DNA of 64,000 nucleotides from Pseudomonadota bacterium. GTDB taxonomy: Bacteria > Pseudomonadota > Gammaproteobacteria > Burkholderiales > Burkholderiaceae_C. Numbering within the stretch: position 1 is the first letter of the stretch; each line of letters begins with the position of its first letter. Both the position numbers and the translations under genes were made by a program. Below, piece by piece: positions 32,082-41,438 of the stretch. Below the pieces are notes generated by a model that ran no database searches, had not been told where the DNA came from, and was given only the letters and a program-made list of their open reading frames with translations. Where the stretch lies: contig JAJZAQ010000005.1 in assembly GCA_021799355.1 (NCBI GenBank), positions 31,267 to 95,266 of the forward strand, in the 5' to 3' direction.

Positions 32082-33608
32082 ATGACCACCACCATCCGCG
32101 CCGCCGACCTGCGCGAAAGCATCGCCGCAGCGCTGCAATACATCAGCTACTACCACCCGGCCGACTACATCGCCCACCTGGCGCGCGCCTACGCGCGCGA
32201 GCAGGCGCCTGCGGCCAAGGACGCCATCGCCCAGATCCTCACCAACAGCCGGATGTGCGCCATCGGCCACCGCCCGATCTGCCAGGACACGGGCATCGTC
32301 AACGTGTTCGTCGATCTGGGAGTCGACGTGCGGCTCGAAGGCTTCGACGACGGACTGGAGGCGGTGATCAACGCCGGGGTACACGACGCCTACACCCACC
32401 CGGACAACCCGCTGCGCGCCTCGGTGCTCGACGACCCGATCTTCGCCCGCAAAAACACCGGCGACAACACCCCGGCGGTGGTGAGCATTCGCCTGGTGCC
32501 GGGCGACAAGCTGGCGTTCACCGTCGCTGCAAAGGGCGGCGGCAGCGAGAACAAAAGCAAGTTCATCATGATGAACCCGAGCGACTCGATCGAGGACTGG
32601 GTGCTGCAGACCGTGCCGACGATGGGCGCGGGCTGGTGCCCGCCGGGCATGCTGGGCATCGGCGTCGGCGGCACCGCGGAAAAGGCCATGCTGCTGGCCA
32701 AGGAAGCGCTGATGGAGCCGATCGACATGAGCGAGCTGCTCGCCCGCGGGCCGCAGAACAAGCTCGAAGACATGCGCATCGCGCTGTACCAAAAAATCAA
32801 CGCGCTGGGCATCGGCGCGCAGGGGCTAGGCGGGCTGACCACGGTGCTGGACGTCAAGATCAAGACCGCCCCCTGCCACGCCGCGAGCAAGCCGGTGGCG
32901 CTGATTCCCAACTGCGCCGCCACCCGCCATGCGCATGTCGTGCTCGACGGCAGCGGCCCGGTCTACCTCGACCCGCCGTCGCTCGACCTCTGGCCCGACG
33001 TCAACTGGCAACCCGACTACGCCAAAAGCCGCCGCGTCAACCTCGACACCCTCACCCGCGAGGAGGTGGCGAGCTGGCAGCCGGGCGAGACGCTGCTGCT
33101 GTCGGGCGAGCTGCTCACCGGGCGTGATGCCGCGCACAAGCGCATCGCCGACCTGCTGGCGCGCGGCGAAAAGCTGCCGGTGGACTTCCGCAACCGGGTG
33201 ATTTATTACGTCGGCCCGGTCGATCCGGTGCGCGACGAAGTCGTCGGCCCGGCCGGCCCGACCACCGCGACGCGCATGGACAAGTTCACCGAGATGATGC
33301 TGGCGCAAACCGGGCTGATTGCGATGATCGGCAAAGCCGAGCGCGGCCCGCAGGCCATCGAGGCCATCCGCAAACACCGCAGCGCCTACCTCATGGCCGT
33401 CGGCGGCGCCGCCTACCTGGTGGCCAAGGCGATCAAGGCCGCGCGCGTGGTCGCGTTCGAGGATCTGGGCATGGAGGCGATCTACGCCTTCACCGTGCAG
33501 GACATGCCGGTGACCGTGGCGGTCGACGCCCGCGGTACTTCGGTGCACCAGACCGGCCCGGCGCAGTGGCGCGCGCGCATCGCCGGCGTGCCGGTGGCGG
33601 CGGTCTGA
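32082..33608 (+). CDS. Class I fumarate hydratase (iron-sulfur)
   Basis: A 508-residue [4Fe-4S] fumarase that interconverts fumarate and malate in the TCA cycle. The start MTTTIRAADLRESIAAALQY is at 32082; frames open upstream of it are unrelated. The N-terminal (alpha-type) half has the cluster cysteines in RPICQDTGIVNVFV, AGWCPPGMLGIGVGG and LIPNCAATRH; the C-terminal (beta-type) half has DRV-type YYVGPVDPVRDEVVGPAGPTTATRMD and MIGKAERG. Both halves are fused in one chain, as in FumA/FumB. A tartrate dehydratase-type substrate cannot be excluded. It looks intact. Confidence 0.93.
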   Translation: MTTTIRAADLRESIAAALQYISYYHPADYIAHLARAYAREQAPAAKDAIAQILTNSRMCAIGHRPICQDTGIVNVFVDLGVDVRLEGFDDGLEAVINAGVHDAYTHPDNPLRASVLDDPIFARKNTGDNTPAVVSIRLVPGDKLAFTVAAKGGGSENKSKFIMMNPSDSIEDWVLQTVPTMGAGWCPPGMLGIGVGGTAEKAMLLAKEALMEPIDMSELLARGPQNKLEDMRIALYQKINALGIGAQGLGGLTTVLDVKIKTAPCHAASKPVALIPNCAATRHAHVVLDGSGPVYLDPPSLDLWPDVNWQPDYAKSRRVNLDTLTREEVASWQPGETLLLSGELLTGRDAAHKRIADLLARGEKLPVDFRNRVIYYVGPVDPVRDEVVGPAGPTTATRMDKFTEMMLAQTGLIAMIGKAERGPQAIEAIRKHRSAYLMAVGGAAYLVAKAIKAARVVAFEDLGMEAIYAFTVQDMPVTVAVDARGTSVHQTGPAQWRARIAGVPVAAV

Positions 33609-33615
33609 GCAGCCG

Positions 33616-33837
33616 ATGCCGGTTCTGCCCTGCGACCCGGCGTGTTGTCCGCTATGCGGGCGGGCCAACGGCTGCCCCCGCGTCGCTGCAAGTCCGGGCA
33701 CAGCCGACTGCTGGTGCAGCGCGCTGACCATCTCCGCGCAGACGCTGGCACAAATCCCCGCACCGTGCCGCGGTGTCGCCTGCCTGTGCCCGGCCTGCGC
33801 CCAGGGCGGGAACGGTGCGCCGGACCGGCCCGCATGA
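33616..33837 (+). CDS. Cysteine-rich CWC-family protein
   Basis: A 73-residue protein whose cysteines follow the CWC pattern: CPLCGRANGC, later DCWCSALTI, then ACLCPACAQ, about nine cysteines, probably a zinc-binding module. The function of the family is unknown. It is 7 bp after fumarase, and its TGA overlaps the ATG of murI, so it belongs to a fumarase-CWC-murI transcript. Confidence 0.8.
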   Translation: MPVLPCDPACCPLCGRANGCPRVAASPGTADCWCSALTISAQTLAQIPAPCRGVACLCPACAQGGNGAPDRPA

Positions 33838-34625
33838 GCGCTGTCGCGTCCATCGGTGTGTTTGACTCCGGCGTCGGCGGGCTCACCGTGCTGCGCGCGC
33901 TGCATGCGCAACTGCCCGGGGTACCGCTGATCTATGTTGCCGATTCGGCGCACGCCCCCTACGGCGACCGCAGCGACGCCTTCATCCTCGACCGCGCGCG
34001 GCACATCACCCGGTTTTTGCGCGACCAGGGGGCGAGGCTGATCGTCGTCGCCTGCAACACCGCCACGGCGGCGGCCATCGCCACGCTACGCGCCGAGTTC
34101 GACCTGCCGTTCGTCGGCATCGAGCCGGGGGTCAAGCCCGCACTGGCACGCAGCCGCAACCAGCGCGTCGGCGTGATGGCCACGCCGGCGACCCTGCGCA
34201 GCGCCAAATTTCGCGCGCTGCTGCAAACCCACGCCGGCGGGATCACGCCCGTGCTCCAGCCCTGCCCCGGACTGGCCGCAGCGATCGAACGCGGTGAACT
34301 CGACGATCCGGCGCTGCGCCAGCTGCTCGCCACGGTCTGTGCTCCGCTGCGCGCCGCCGGGTGCGACACGGTGGTGCTCGGCTGCACGCACTACCCGCTG
34401 GTCGCGCAGCACATCCAGGCCGAGCTGGGCGCGCACGTGCATCTGCTCGACACCGCAGAGCCTGTCGCCCGCCAGGCCGCGCGTTTGTGGACGCACGCCG
34501 TGCCGGCCCACACCCAGCCTCCGCTGCTCTACACCAACGGCGACGTCGACGTACTGCGCCGCATGGCCGATCTGTGCGGTCTGCACCACGCGCAGATTCA
34601 CTCCCTGCCGCCCTCTGCAGCGTAA
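33834..34625 (+). CDS. murI: Glutamate racemase
   Basis: A 263-residue enzyme producing D-glutamate for peptidoglycan. The start at 33834 overlaps the CWC stop (ATGA). Motifs: IGVFDSGVGGLTVL, YVADSAHAPYGD, the first catalytic cysteine in VVACNTATAAAIATLR, and the second in VVLGCTHYPLV. All are conserved, and the length is usual. It ends 72 bp before the old-yellow-enzyme gene. Confidence 0.96.
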   Translation: MSAVASIGVFDSGVGGLTVLRALHAQLPGVPLIYVADSAHAPYGDRSDAFILDRARHITRFLRDQGARLIVVACNTATAAAIATLRAEFDLPFVGIEPGVKPALARSRNQRVGVMATPATLRSAKFRALLQTHAGGITPVLQPCPGLAAAIERGELDDPALRQLLATVCAPLRAAGCDTVVLGCTHYPLVAQHIQAELGAHVHLLDTAEPVARQAARLWTHAVPAHTQPPLLYTNGDVDVLRRMADLCGLHHAQIHSLPPSAA

Positions 34626-34697
34626 GCCGCAGACGCCGTCTGCGCGCCGGCGTGTGACGCGTGAAAATGACGGTTTTCAACACCTTCCAGCCGCATC

Positions 34698-35813
34698 ATG
34701 CCCTCTTCGCTGTTTTCGCCTTTCTCTCTGGGCAGCCTGGTGCTGCGCAACCGCATCGTCGTCAGCCCGATGTGCCAATACAGCGCAGTCGATGGCTGTG
34801 CCACCGCTTGGCACCGCGTGCACCTGGGCCAACTGGCGCAAAGCGGTGCCGGGCTGTTGATCATCGAGGCCACGGCCGTCGAGGCCATCGGTCGCATCAC
34901 CCCCGGCTGCCTCGGCCTGTACTCGGCCGACAACGTCGCCGCGCTCCGCGCGGTGCTCGACGACATCCGCACCTTCAGCGACATGCCCATCGGCATCCAG
35001 CTCGGCCACGCCGGGCGCAAGGCGTCGAGCGCAAGGCCGTGGGAGGGTGGCCAGCTCCTCACCGCGTCGCAGGGCGGATGGACGCCCGTGGCGCCATCGG
35101 CGGTGCCGCACGGTGAACACGAGGCCGCGCCGCAGGCTCTGGACCGCGCCGGCCTGGAGCGCATTCGCACGGCGTTCGCCCAGGCCGCACGGCATGCCGC
35201 CGGGCTCGGCCTGCAGGCCGTCGAACTGCATTGTGCCCACGGTTACCTGCTGCATCAGTTTCTCTCGCCGCTGTCCAACCGCCGCGATGATGCCTACGGC
35301 GGCAGCCTGGAGGGACGGCTGCGCTTTCCGCTGGAGGTGTTCGACGCCGTGCGCGCGGCGCTTCCCCCTGCCGTTCCCCTGGGTGTGCGTGTCTCGGCCA
35401 CCGACTGGGTCGACGGCGGCTGGGACCTGGAACAAACTCTGGCTTTCGCCGACGCGCTCAAAGCGCGCGGCTGTAGCTGGATCGACGTCTCCTCCGGCGG
35501 CCTGTCGCCCAGGCAGCAAATCCCCATCGGCCCCGGGTATCAGGTGCCGCTGGCGCGCGCGGTCAAGGCATCGTGCGGCCTGCCGACCATCGCCGTCGGC
35601 CTGATCACCGAGCCGCAGCAGGCGCAGACGGTGATCGACGACGGCAACGCCGATCTGGTCGCGCTGGCGCGTGCGCTGCTGTGGAATCCGCGCTGGCCGT
35701 GGCACGCCTCGGCTGCACTGGGCGCACAGGTCAAGGTGCCGCCGCAATACTGGCGCAGCGAGCCGCGCACGGCCCGCGGGGTGTTCGCCAACGCCGCCAT
35801 CGGCCAGCGCTGA
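34698..35813 (+). CDS. NADH:flavin oxidoreductase, YqjM-like old yellow enzyme
   Basis: A 371-residue FMN ene-reductase that reduces activated C=C bonds in the cytoplasm. The N terminus, FSPFSLGSLVLRNRIVVSPMCQYSA, carries the YqjM-type cysteine that tunes the flavin, followed by QLGHAGRKAS, the paired histidines in ELHCAHGYLLHQFLSP, and RDDAYGGSLEGR. The C-terminal phosphate-binding part (LALARALLWNPRW) is present. The natural substrate is unknown. Confidence 0.93.
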   Translation: MPSSLFSPFSLGSLVLRNRIVVSPMCQYSAVDGCATAWHRVHLGQLAQSGAGLLIIEATAVEAIGRITPGCLGLYSADNVAALRAVLDDIRTFSDMPIGIQLGHAGRKASSARPWEGGQLLTASQGGWTPVAPSAVPHGEHEAAPQALDRAGLERIRTAFAQAARHAAGLGLQAVELHCAHGYLLHQFLSPLSNRRDDAYGGSLEGRLRFPLEVFDAVRAALPPAVPLGVRVSATDWVDGGWDLEQTLAFADALKARGCSWIDVSSGGLSPRQQIPIGPGYQVPLARAVKASCGLPTIAVGLITEPQQAQTVIDDGNADLVALARALLWNPRWPWHASAALGAQVKVPPQYWRSEPRTARGVFANAAIGQR

Positions 35814-36149
35814 AGCCCCGGGGCTGCGCGTGCGCCGTCCTCCCGCGGCGCGCGCGGGTTGCCGGATGGTTTTGTCCGGGATCAAACCGCTTTTTTGCCC
35901 TTTCCCGCCGCGACCAGGCCTCTCGGCGGGGCGCTGGCGCCTTCTCAATCGGTGTAAACCCTGATTTCTGGGCTGTTTTTTCCGAAATGTGACCGCAGTC
36001 ACGCACATATCAGGAAACGTGCAAGTTTGCTGCGCCACTTTGCGAACCATCAAATCCCTACTGACTTCGGCTCCGGATACTCCGTTTCGTAACAACTTGT
36101 CGCTAATTGCAACAACGCAGCATCCCATGCTGCGGATCGAGGAGCCGAA
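35814..36149 (+). promoter_or_regulatory. 336-bp regulatory gap with CRP-type site before the bd-like operon
   Basis: No gene is supported here. TGTGA-CCGCAG-TCACG at 35988-36003 matches nine of ten consensus positions of a CRP/Vfr/Clp-type site (TGTGA-N6-TCACA). It lies about 147 bp before the operon's first ATG. GAGGAG at 36139 gives the first gene a good ribosome binding site. Confidence 0.5.
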
Positions 36150-37580
36150 ATGGATTGGATCGGGCTTTACCCCACCTGGTACGAACCGGGGGTGGGCAGT
36201 GGCTGGGTCGTGGGCATCATGGCCACGATTCATGTGCTGGCGTCGCATACTTCGGTCGGCGCGGCCATTTTGTTTGCCTATCTGGCGGTGCTGGCCTACC
36301 GCCGCAATCAGCCGCAACTGCTGGACTACATCCGCAGGTACGGCATGTTCCTGCTGGTGTTTTCGTATGTCATCGGCTCGATCACCGGCCCGGGCATCTG
36401 GTTCACCACCACGGTGGCCAGCCCGCGCGGCATCTCCGCGCTGATTCACAGTTTTGTGTGGAAGTGGGCGACCGAATGGGTGTTCTTCGTCATCGAGGTC
36501 GTCGGCGTCTACCTCGTGGTCTATCTAGCCGGCCGCGTCGATCAGCGCACCCATATGCGCATCGCGGTGATTTTCGGCATGGCCTCGTACACCACCATGC
36601 TCATCATCCTGGGCATTCTGTCGTTCATGCTGGTGCCGGGCAAGGAGGTCTGGTTCACCGAAGGCGGCTACCTCAACGGTTTTTACGGCGCCAACACCTT
36701 CGCGCAGCTGGCCATGCGCACGGCGTTCATGTTCACCATGACGGCGGTGGTCGGCGGCATCGTCGCCGCGCGCATCACCGACCCGGCGTTCAAGCGCGAA
36801 ATCAGCCGCAAGCTGGCGTGGCTGGGCATCGTCTCCTCGCTGGTCGGCGCCGCGCTGTTCCAGTGGTACATCCGCACCCTGCCGGAAACCGCGCATCTGG
36901 TGATGGACAACCGCCTGCCGGGCTATTTCCAGCCGGCGATTCTCACCGTGCTGCTGGGCATCTTGGCCTACTTCGTCATGACTCTCATCTCCTCGCGCAC
37001 GCTGGTGGTGTGGGGGGCGTCGCTGGCGACGGTGAGCATTCTGCTGTTCGGGCTGTGGCCCGAGGAGGTGGCGCGCGAGTCCATCCGCAAGCCCTGGGTG
37101 GCCGGGCAGTACGTCTATTCCAACCAGGTCATCGGCCGCGACGTACCCGGCATGGGCATCAAAAGCGAAATCCCGCGGCTGGAGGCGCACGGCTTTCTCA
37201 AGACCCAGGTGTTCCTGCCGGACAACCTGCGCGTGGTCACACCGGACAACATGCTCAAGGTGGGTGAGTCGCTGGCACTGACCACCTGTTCGAACTGCCA
37301 CTCGCTGAGCAGCACCGGCATGCGCCCGCTGCAAAACTACTTCGGCGCCACCACCAGCGTCACCGAGGTCGAGGCGTATTTGCGCGGCGCGCTGTCGACC
37401 GGGGCCACGCTGTACATGCCGATGATTCCGCTCAAACCCGAGGAGGCCGAGGCGCTGGCCGTGTTCATCGTCAACCTGAAGCAGCCGCAAGCCGCGCTCG
37501 CCCATATCCAGCACAAGGCGGCGCTGGCCCAGGCCCGCCCGGCCGCGTCTCCCACCCTGTCGTTCCAGGAGGTTCGCTGA
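36150..37580 (+). CDS. CydA-like cytochrome bd-superfamily subunit fused to cytochrome c
   Basis: A 476-residue inner-membrane protein. Residues 1 to about 320 have about nine hydrophobic helices and remote CydA character: HVLASHTSVGAAI with paired histidines, ITGPGIWFTTTV, and HSFVWKWATEWVFFVIEVV with a membrane glutamate. The quinol-binding Q-loop typical of CydA is not apparent. The C-terminal domain (about 345-440) is a c-type cytochrome: CSNCH, then MRPLQNYFG and YMPMIP, which supplies the likely methionine ligand. Fusions of this kind, known in the bd superfamily, are thought to take electrons from cytochrome c rather than quinol. It heads a five-gene operon with sulfide dehydrogenase components. 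Confidence 0.75.
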   Translation: MDWIGLYPTWYEPGVGSGWVVGIMATIHVLASHTSVGAAILFAYLAVLAYRRNQPQLLDYIRRYGMFLLVFSYVIGSITGPGIWFTTTVASPRGISALIHSFVWKWATEWVFFVIEVVGVYLVVYLAGRVDQRTHMRIAVIFGMASYTTMLIILGILSFMLVPGKEVWFTEGGYLNGFYGANTFAQLAMRTAFMFTMTAVVGGIVAARITDPAFKREISRKLAWLGIVSSLVGAALFQWYIRTLPETAHLVMDNRLPGYFQPAILTVLLGILAYFVMTLISSRTLVVWGASLATVSILLFGLWPEEVARESIRKPWVAGQYVYSNQVIGRDVPGMGIKSEIPRLEAHGFLKTQVFLPDNLRVVTPDNMLKVGESLALTTCSNCHSLSSTGMRPLQNYFGATTSVTEVEAYLRGALSTGATLYMPMIPLKPEEAEALAVFIVNLKQPQAALAHIQHKAALAQARPAASPTLSFQEVR

Positions 37581-37581
37581 G

Positions 37582-38817
37582 ATGAATTCAGCCATGCTTT
37601 ACGCCCTGCGCGACGCCGCAGGCGTGCCGTCGCACCCCATCGTTTTCCTCGTGCTCGGCGTGCTCACCTTCGCCTTGCACATCGCTGCCGTGCACGTCAT
37701 GCTCGGCGGCACGGCGCTGGCCCTGGTCAACGCCTTCAGCCGTGACGCGATGCGCCGGCGGCTGGCTGCGGCCATGACCACGACGGCCAAGATCGCCGTC
37801 TCGGTCGCCGTCGTCCTGGGGGTCGCGCCGCTGCTGTTCGTGCAAGTGACTTACGACCCGTTCTGGTACACGTCCAACGTGCTGTCGGCGTGGTGGGTCG
37901 TCGCCTTCATCGTGCTGCTCATCGCCGGCTACATGGCGCTGTATTTTTTCTACGGCCGCAACCACGATCTGGCCGATGCACGGCACCCGGTGCGTTCGGG
38001 CTGGTCGCTACTGGCGTCTCTCGCGCTGTTTCTGCTCGTGGGCTTCATCATGCACGTGCTCACCAACCAGATGCTCAGCCCGGACAAGTGGATGCAGTGG
38101 TATGCCCCTGGCGGGGTGATCGATCCGCGCGGCCACTCGCTGCACGACTACAACGTCTGGCGCTTTGGCTTTTTCATTGCGCTGGCCGCGCCGGTCACAG
38201 GCGCCTGGCTTTATGCCTACCGCCGCTACCTCGCCGCTGGTCGGCAGGCGGATGCTGCCTACCTGCAATGGGTCGGCACCCTGGCGGCAAGGCTGCTCAA
38301 CTTCGGCGGCATCGTCGCGCTGGTGTTCCTCGGCGCCTGGATGGCCAGCCTGCCTGCGGGCCTCAGCGGCTTTTCCACCTCGCCGGTGGTGCTGCTGGCC
38401 GTCGCCCTGCTGCTGCTCACCGTCGCCCTGCCCGCGCTGCTGGGCCAGCGCCTGTTGCAGACCTCGCTGGGCTATGCCCCGTTCGCCCTCGGTGCCGTCG
38501 CGCTCATCGCCGTGGCCGCGCTGCGCGAAGTGCTGCGCTGGAGCGTGCTCAAGGGAGTGCATGGCTATGACGTGTTCACCTACCCGCTGCACATCGACTG
38601 GTACAGCAATGTGCTGTTTTTCACCACCTTTGCCCTGATCGGCGGCACGACGCTGGCTTACTTCCTGTCCATCGCCTGGAAGGTCGGGCACACGCCGCAG
38701 GGCCAGGTCTACACCCCCTCGCCGGCGATCGACCGGATCGGCACGGCCGCGCTGTGGCTGATCGGCCTGTGGTTGGTGCAGTTTTTCGTCGTCGGATTCA
38801 TCGTCTGGGCACGCTGA
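37582..38817 (+). CDS. Multi-span membrane partner of the CydA-like subunit
   Basis: A 411-residue protein with about nine membrane helices. It begins one base after the preceding stop, with AGGAGG inside the 3' end of that gene, so the pair should be made in fixed ratio. The N-terminal helix FLVLGVLTFALHIAAVHVML has two histidines that could bind heme; other histidines lie in FIMHVLTNQM and YPLHIDWYSN. No close family is recognised; it could be a CydB-equivalent or a quinol-reactive b-type subunit. The companion position and similar topology make it the likely second subunit of the oxidase-like complex. Confidence 0.65.
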   Translation: MNSAMLYALRDAAGVPSHPIVFLVLGVLTFALHIAAVHVMLGGTALALVNAFSRDAMRRRLAAAMTTTAKIAVSVAVVLGVAPLLFVQVTYDPFWYTSNVLSAWWVVAFIVLLIAGYMALYFFYGRNHDLADARHPVRSGWSLLASLALFLLVGFIMHVLTNQMLSPDKWMQWYAPGGVIDPRGHSLHDYNVWRFGFFIALAAPVTGAWLYAYRRYLAAGRQADAAYLQWVGTLAARLLNFGGIVALVFLGAWMASLPAGLSGFSTSPVVLLAVALLLLTVALPALLGQRLLQTSLGYAPFALGAVALIAVAALREVLRWSVLKGVHGYDVFTYPLHIDWYSNVLFFTTFALIGGTTLAYFLSIAWKVGHTPQGQVYTPSPAIDRIGTAALWLIGLWLVQFFVVGFIVWAR

Positions 38818-38825
38818 GGAGATTT

Positions 38826-39218
38826 ATGCGACTTCCACATCTCACCCTGGCCCTGGTCGGACTGGTGTTCGCCATCGGCCTGCTGGGCGCCAATGCCCCC
38901 GTCTTCGCCGCGCCCGCGGCAACGACACCGCCTTCCCCGGCGGCGACCCCGGCTGCCCTGCCGCCCGGCCCCAAGGCGCCACCCAGCGGTGCCGCCATCG
39001 CCCAGACCTGCGCCGGCTGCCACGGCACCGAAGGGCGGCTGAAGGCCGCGGCCTTCATGGCTCTGGCCGGCATGCCCAAAGCACAGTTCGTCCAGGCCAT
39101 GCGCGACTTCCGCAGCGGCAAGCGCCCGGCCACGCTGATGCGTCACGTCGCCGAAGGCTTCAGCGATGGCGAGATCGACGCCATGGCAGCCTACTTTGCC
39201 GCCGTCAAACCCGAATGA
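38826..39218 (+). CDS. Periplasmic monoheme cytochrome c
   Basis: A 130-residue protein with a signal peptide (MRLPHLTLALVGLVFAIGLLG, cleavage near VFAAPA), a Pro/Ala linker and one heme site, CAGCHG, near residue 63. The C-terminal part, FVQAMRDFRSGKRPATLMRHVAEGFSDGEIDAMAAYF, is a class I cytochrome fold of the c4/c5 type, with MRH as probable methionine ligand. It is 9 bp behind the membrane subunit and 10 bp before the flavoprotein gene, so it may carry electrons between them. Confidence 0.88.
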   Translation: MRLPHLTLALVGLVFAIGLLGANAPVFAAPAATTPPSPAATPAALPPGPKAPPSGAAIAQTCAGCHGTEGRLKAAAFMALAGMPKAQFVQAMRDFRSGKRPATLMRHVAEGFSDGEIDAMAAYFAAVKPE

Positions 39219-39228
39219 GGAGCGCTCC

Positions 39229-40566
39229 ATGACTACCCGTCGTCAATTCCTGCTCGCCGGTGCCGCGTCCCTCGGCATGGCGGCCTGTCCCGCCATCGTC
39301 CGTGCCGGTCAGGCCACGGCGCGCATCGTCATCGTCGGTGGCGGTGTGGGCGGGGCCACCGCCGCCAAATACCTGAAGATGGCCGATCCCCGGCTGCAGG
39401 TCACGGTGATCGAAAAAAACCCGGTGTACATCCGTCCCTATGGTTCGAGCGAAGTGCTCAACCAGCACACCACCATGCAGGCGCTGGAAGTGCGCTACGA
39501 CACGCTGCGCGACAAGTACGGCGTGGCCTTCGTATTCGACGCCGCCAAAAGCCTCGACCCGGTGGCCAAAACCGTGACCACCGCCAGCGGCCAGGTGCTG
39601 GGCTACGACAAGCTCATCGTCGCCCCCGGCATCAAGCTGCGCTACGACAGCCTGCCCGGCTACAGTGAGCAGCTCGCCGAGACGCAGGTGCCCAGCGCCT
39701 GGATTCCCGGCGCGCAGACCGCGCTGCTGGCCAGGCAGTTGCAAAACATGCGCGACGGCGGCGTGTTCGTGCTCGCCGCCCCGCCCAACCCCTACCGCTG
39801 TCCGCCCGGCCCCTACGAGCGCGCGGCGCTGATGACCGAGTGGTTCGCCAAGCACAACCCGCGGGCCAAAGTCCTCATCGCCGACCCCAAGGACAGCTTC
39901 GTCACCGACGAAACCGCCATGCTCGGCTGGAACCGGCTCTACGGCTACCAGCCGCCGGCCGAATACCGCAGCAAGATCAAGGCCGAACTGCTGCCGCCGG
40001 GCAAGCCCTGCGCGCTGGAATGGCTGCCGGCCAAGGCCGGCGGCACGCCGCAGCGCCTGGACGCCAAGACCATGACCCTGCACACCGCAGGCGGCCCGAT
40101 CAAGGCCGACGTCATCAACGTCATCCCGGCGATGGTCGCCGGGCAGATCGCCGTCGACTTCGGCCTGACCAACGACAGCGGCTTCTGCCCGGTGCACCGC
40201 ACCACCTTCGAGTCCACGCTGCACAAGGACGTGCACGTCATCGGCGACGCCAGCATCGCCGACGCCATGCCCAAGAGCGGTTTTTCCGCCAACACCCAGG
40301 CCAAGTGGGTGGCGCGCGTCATCACCGACCAGCTCGCCGGGCGCGACTCCGGCACCCCGGTGTGGGAAAACACCTGCTATGCCCTGGCGGGCAAGGACTA
40401 CGGCCTGTTCGTCGCCGACGTGTTCAGGATCAAGGAGGACGGCAAGATCGGCCGCGTCAACAAGGCACGCTACCTGCCGTTCGACGCCACGCCGGCGCAA
40501 ATCCGCCTGTCCGCCGTCTATCAGCAGGCGTGGATCCAGGCCTTCACCCAGGACATCTTCGCATGA
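39229..40566 (+). CDS. fccB: Flavocytochrome c sulfide dehydrogenase, flavoprotein subunit
   Basis: A 445-residue FAD protein that oxidises sulfide in the periplasm. A twin-arginine signal is visible (TTRRQFLLAGAASLGMA), so it is exported folded. The FAD-binding motif is IVIVGGGVGGATAAKYL; the catalytic cysteines are in YRCPPGPYERA and ENTCYALAGKDYG, equivalent to the FccB redox pair. HVIGDASIADAMPKSGFSAN is the second FAD block. The stop overlaps the next ATG (ATGA), which encodes a diheme cytochrome, so the classical flavoprotein-diheme pairing is kept, though in reverse gene order. Confidence 0.93.
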   Translation: MTTRRQFLLAGAASLGMAACPAIVRAGQATARIVIVGGGVGGATAAKYLKMADPRLQVTVIEKNPVYIRPYGSSEVLNQHTTMQALEVRYDTLRDKYGVAFVFDAAKSLDPVAKTVTTASGQVLGYDKLIVAPGIKLRYDSLPGYSEQLAETQVPSAWIPGAQTALLARQLQNMRDGGVFVLAAPPNPYRCPPGPYERAALMTEWFAKHNPRAKVLIADPKDSFVTDETAMLGWNRLYGYQPPAEYRSKIKAELLPPGKPCALEWLPAKAGGTPQRLDAKTMTLHTAGGPIKADVINVIPAMVAGQIAVDFGLTNDSGFCPVHRTTFESTLHKDVHVIGDASIADAMPKSGFSANTQAKWVARVITDQLAGRDSGTPVWENTCYALAGKDYGLFVADVFRIKEDGKIGRVNKARYLPFDATPAQIRLSAVYQQAWIQAFTQDIFA

Positions 40567-41327
40567 AGCCAGCCGCCTTTTTTGTCGCCCGCCGCGTGCT
40601 CCCCGTCGCCGCGGCCCTGATCACCGCCGGCGCCGCGCGCGCCAGCGAATCCGCGCAACCCACGGCCCAACCCTGGACGCCCGTGACCCTGCAGACCGCG
40701 CTGAGGGATCTGCCCAAGGGCAACGCCGCCGCGGGTCAGAAGGTGCACGACGGCATGATGTGCGCCTCCTGCCACGGCACTGCGGGCAACGCCAGCACGC
40801 TGAACTGGCCCAGCGTGGCCGGCCAGCGCGCGGACTACACCGCCAAGATGCTGCTCGATTACCGCAGCGGGCTGCGCGACGAGGACCCGCGTGCCCGGCT
40901 GATGACCAGCATCGCCCGCATGATGACCCCGCAGCAGATCGCCGACGTCTCCGCCTACTACGCCAGCCTGCCCAAACCGGTGGCGCCACAGGCCCAGGTT
41001 GCGCTGGCCGCGCTGCTGAACGCCGCCGAACTGCAACGCGTCGCGCGGCTGGTGCGCAAAGGAGACCCCAGCCGGCTGATCACCGCGTGCGCCTCCTGCC
41101 ATGGCCTGCACGGCGAGGGCAAAGGCAGCACCCCGGCGATTGCCGGGCAGACGACGGATTACTTCATCCGCACCATGCGGCTGTACCACAGCGGCGCGCG
41201 CCACAACGACGTGTACAAAGGCATGAGCCAGTTCAGCCAGCGCCTGGGTGACGCCGACACCGTGCTGATCGCGCGCTATTACGCCAGCCTGGGAACGTCG
41301 CCGCAAAAAATGACGAAGGCGGACTGA
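40563..41327 (+). CDS. Diheme cytochrome c4-like, FccA-type partner
   Basis: A 254-residue periplasmic cytochrome with a signal peptide (cleavage near ARASES). Two CASCH sites are present: MCASCHGTAGN at about residue 77, and ACASCHGLHGEGKG at about residue 178. Each is followed by a c4-type fold with the usual methionine region (RMMTPQQIADVSAYYASL and GMSQFSQRLGDADTVLIARYYASL). It should accept electrons from the FccB-like flavoprotein and pass them to the membrane oxidase or other cytochromes. It is the last gene of the operon; only 111 bp separate it from the convergent peptidase gene. Confidence 0.9.
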   Translation: MKPAAFFVARRVLPVAAALITAGAARASESAQPTAQPWTPVTLQTALRDLPKGNAAAGQKVHDGMMCASCHGTAGNASTLNWPSVAGQRADYTAKMLLDYRSGLRDEDPRARLMTSIARMMTPQQIADVSAYYASLPKPVAPQAQVALAALLNAAELQRVARLVRKGDPSRLITACASCHGLHGEGKGSTPAIAGQTTDYFIRTMRLYHSGARHNDVYKGMSQFSQRLGDADTVLIARYYASLGTSPQKMTKAD

Positions 41328-41438
41328 TCGCTGCCCGGCAGCGGGGCGAGAAGGTGTGAATGGACCCGCCACACTCGTTCGCGCCCCGCAGGCCAGCCTG
41401 CCCGGCCGCGCCCGATGCATTCGCACCGCCTGACGGCT

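Noticed and set aside
39840..40562. Upstream extension of the diheme cytochrome frame
   Set aside because: Arg/Gly-rich shadow of fccB; the signal peptide starts at 40563.
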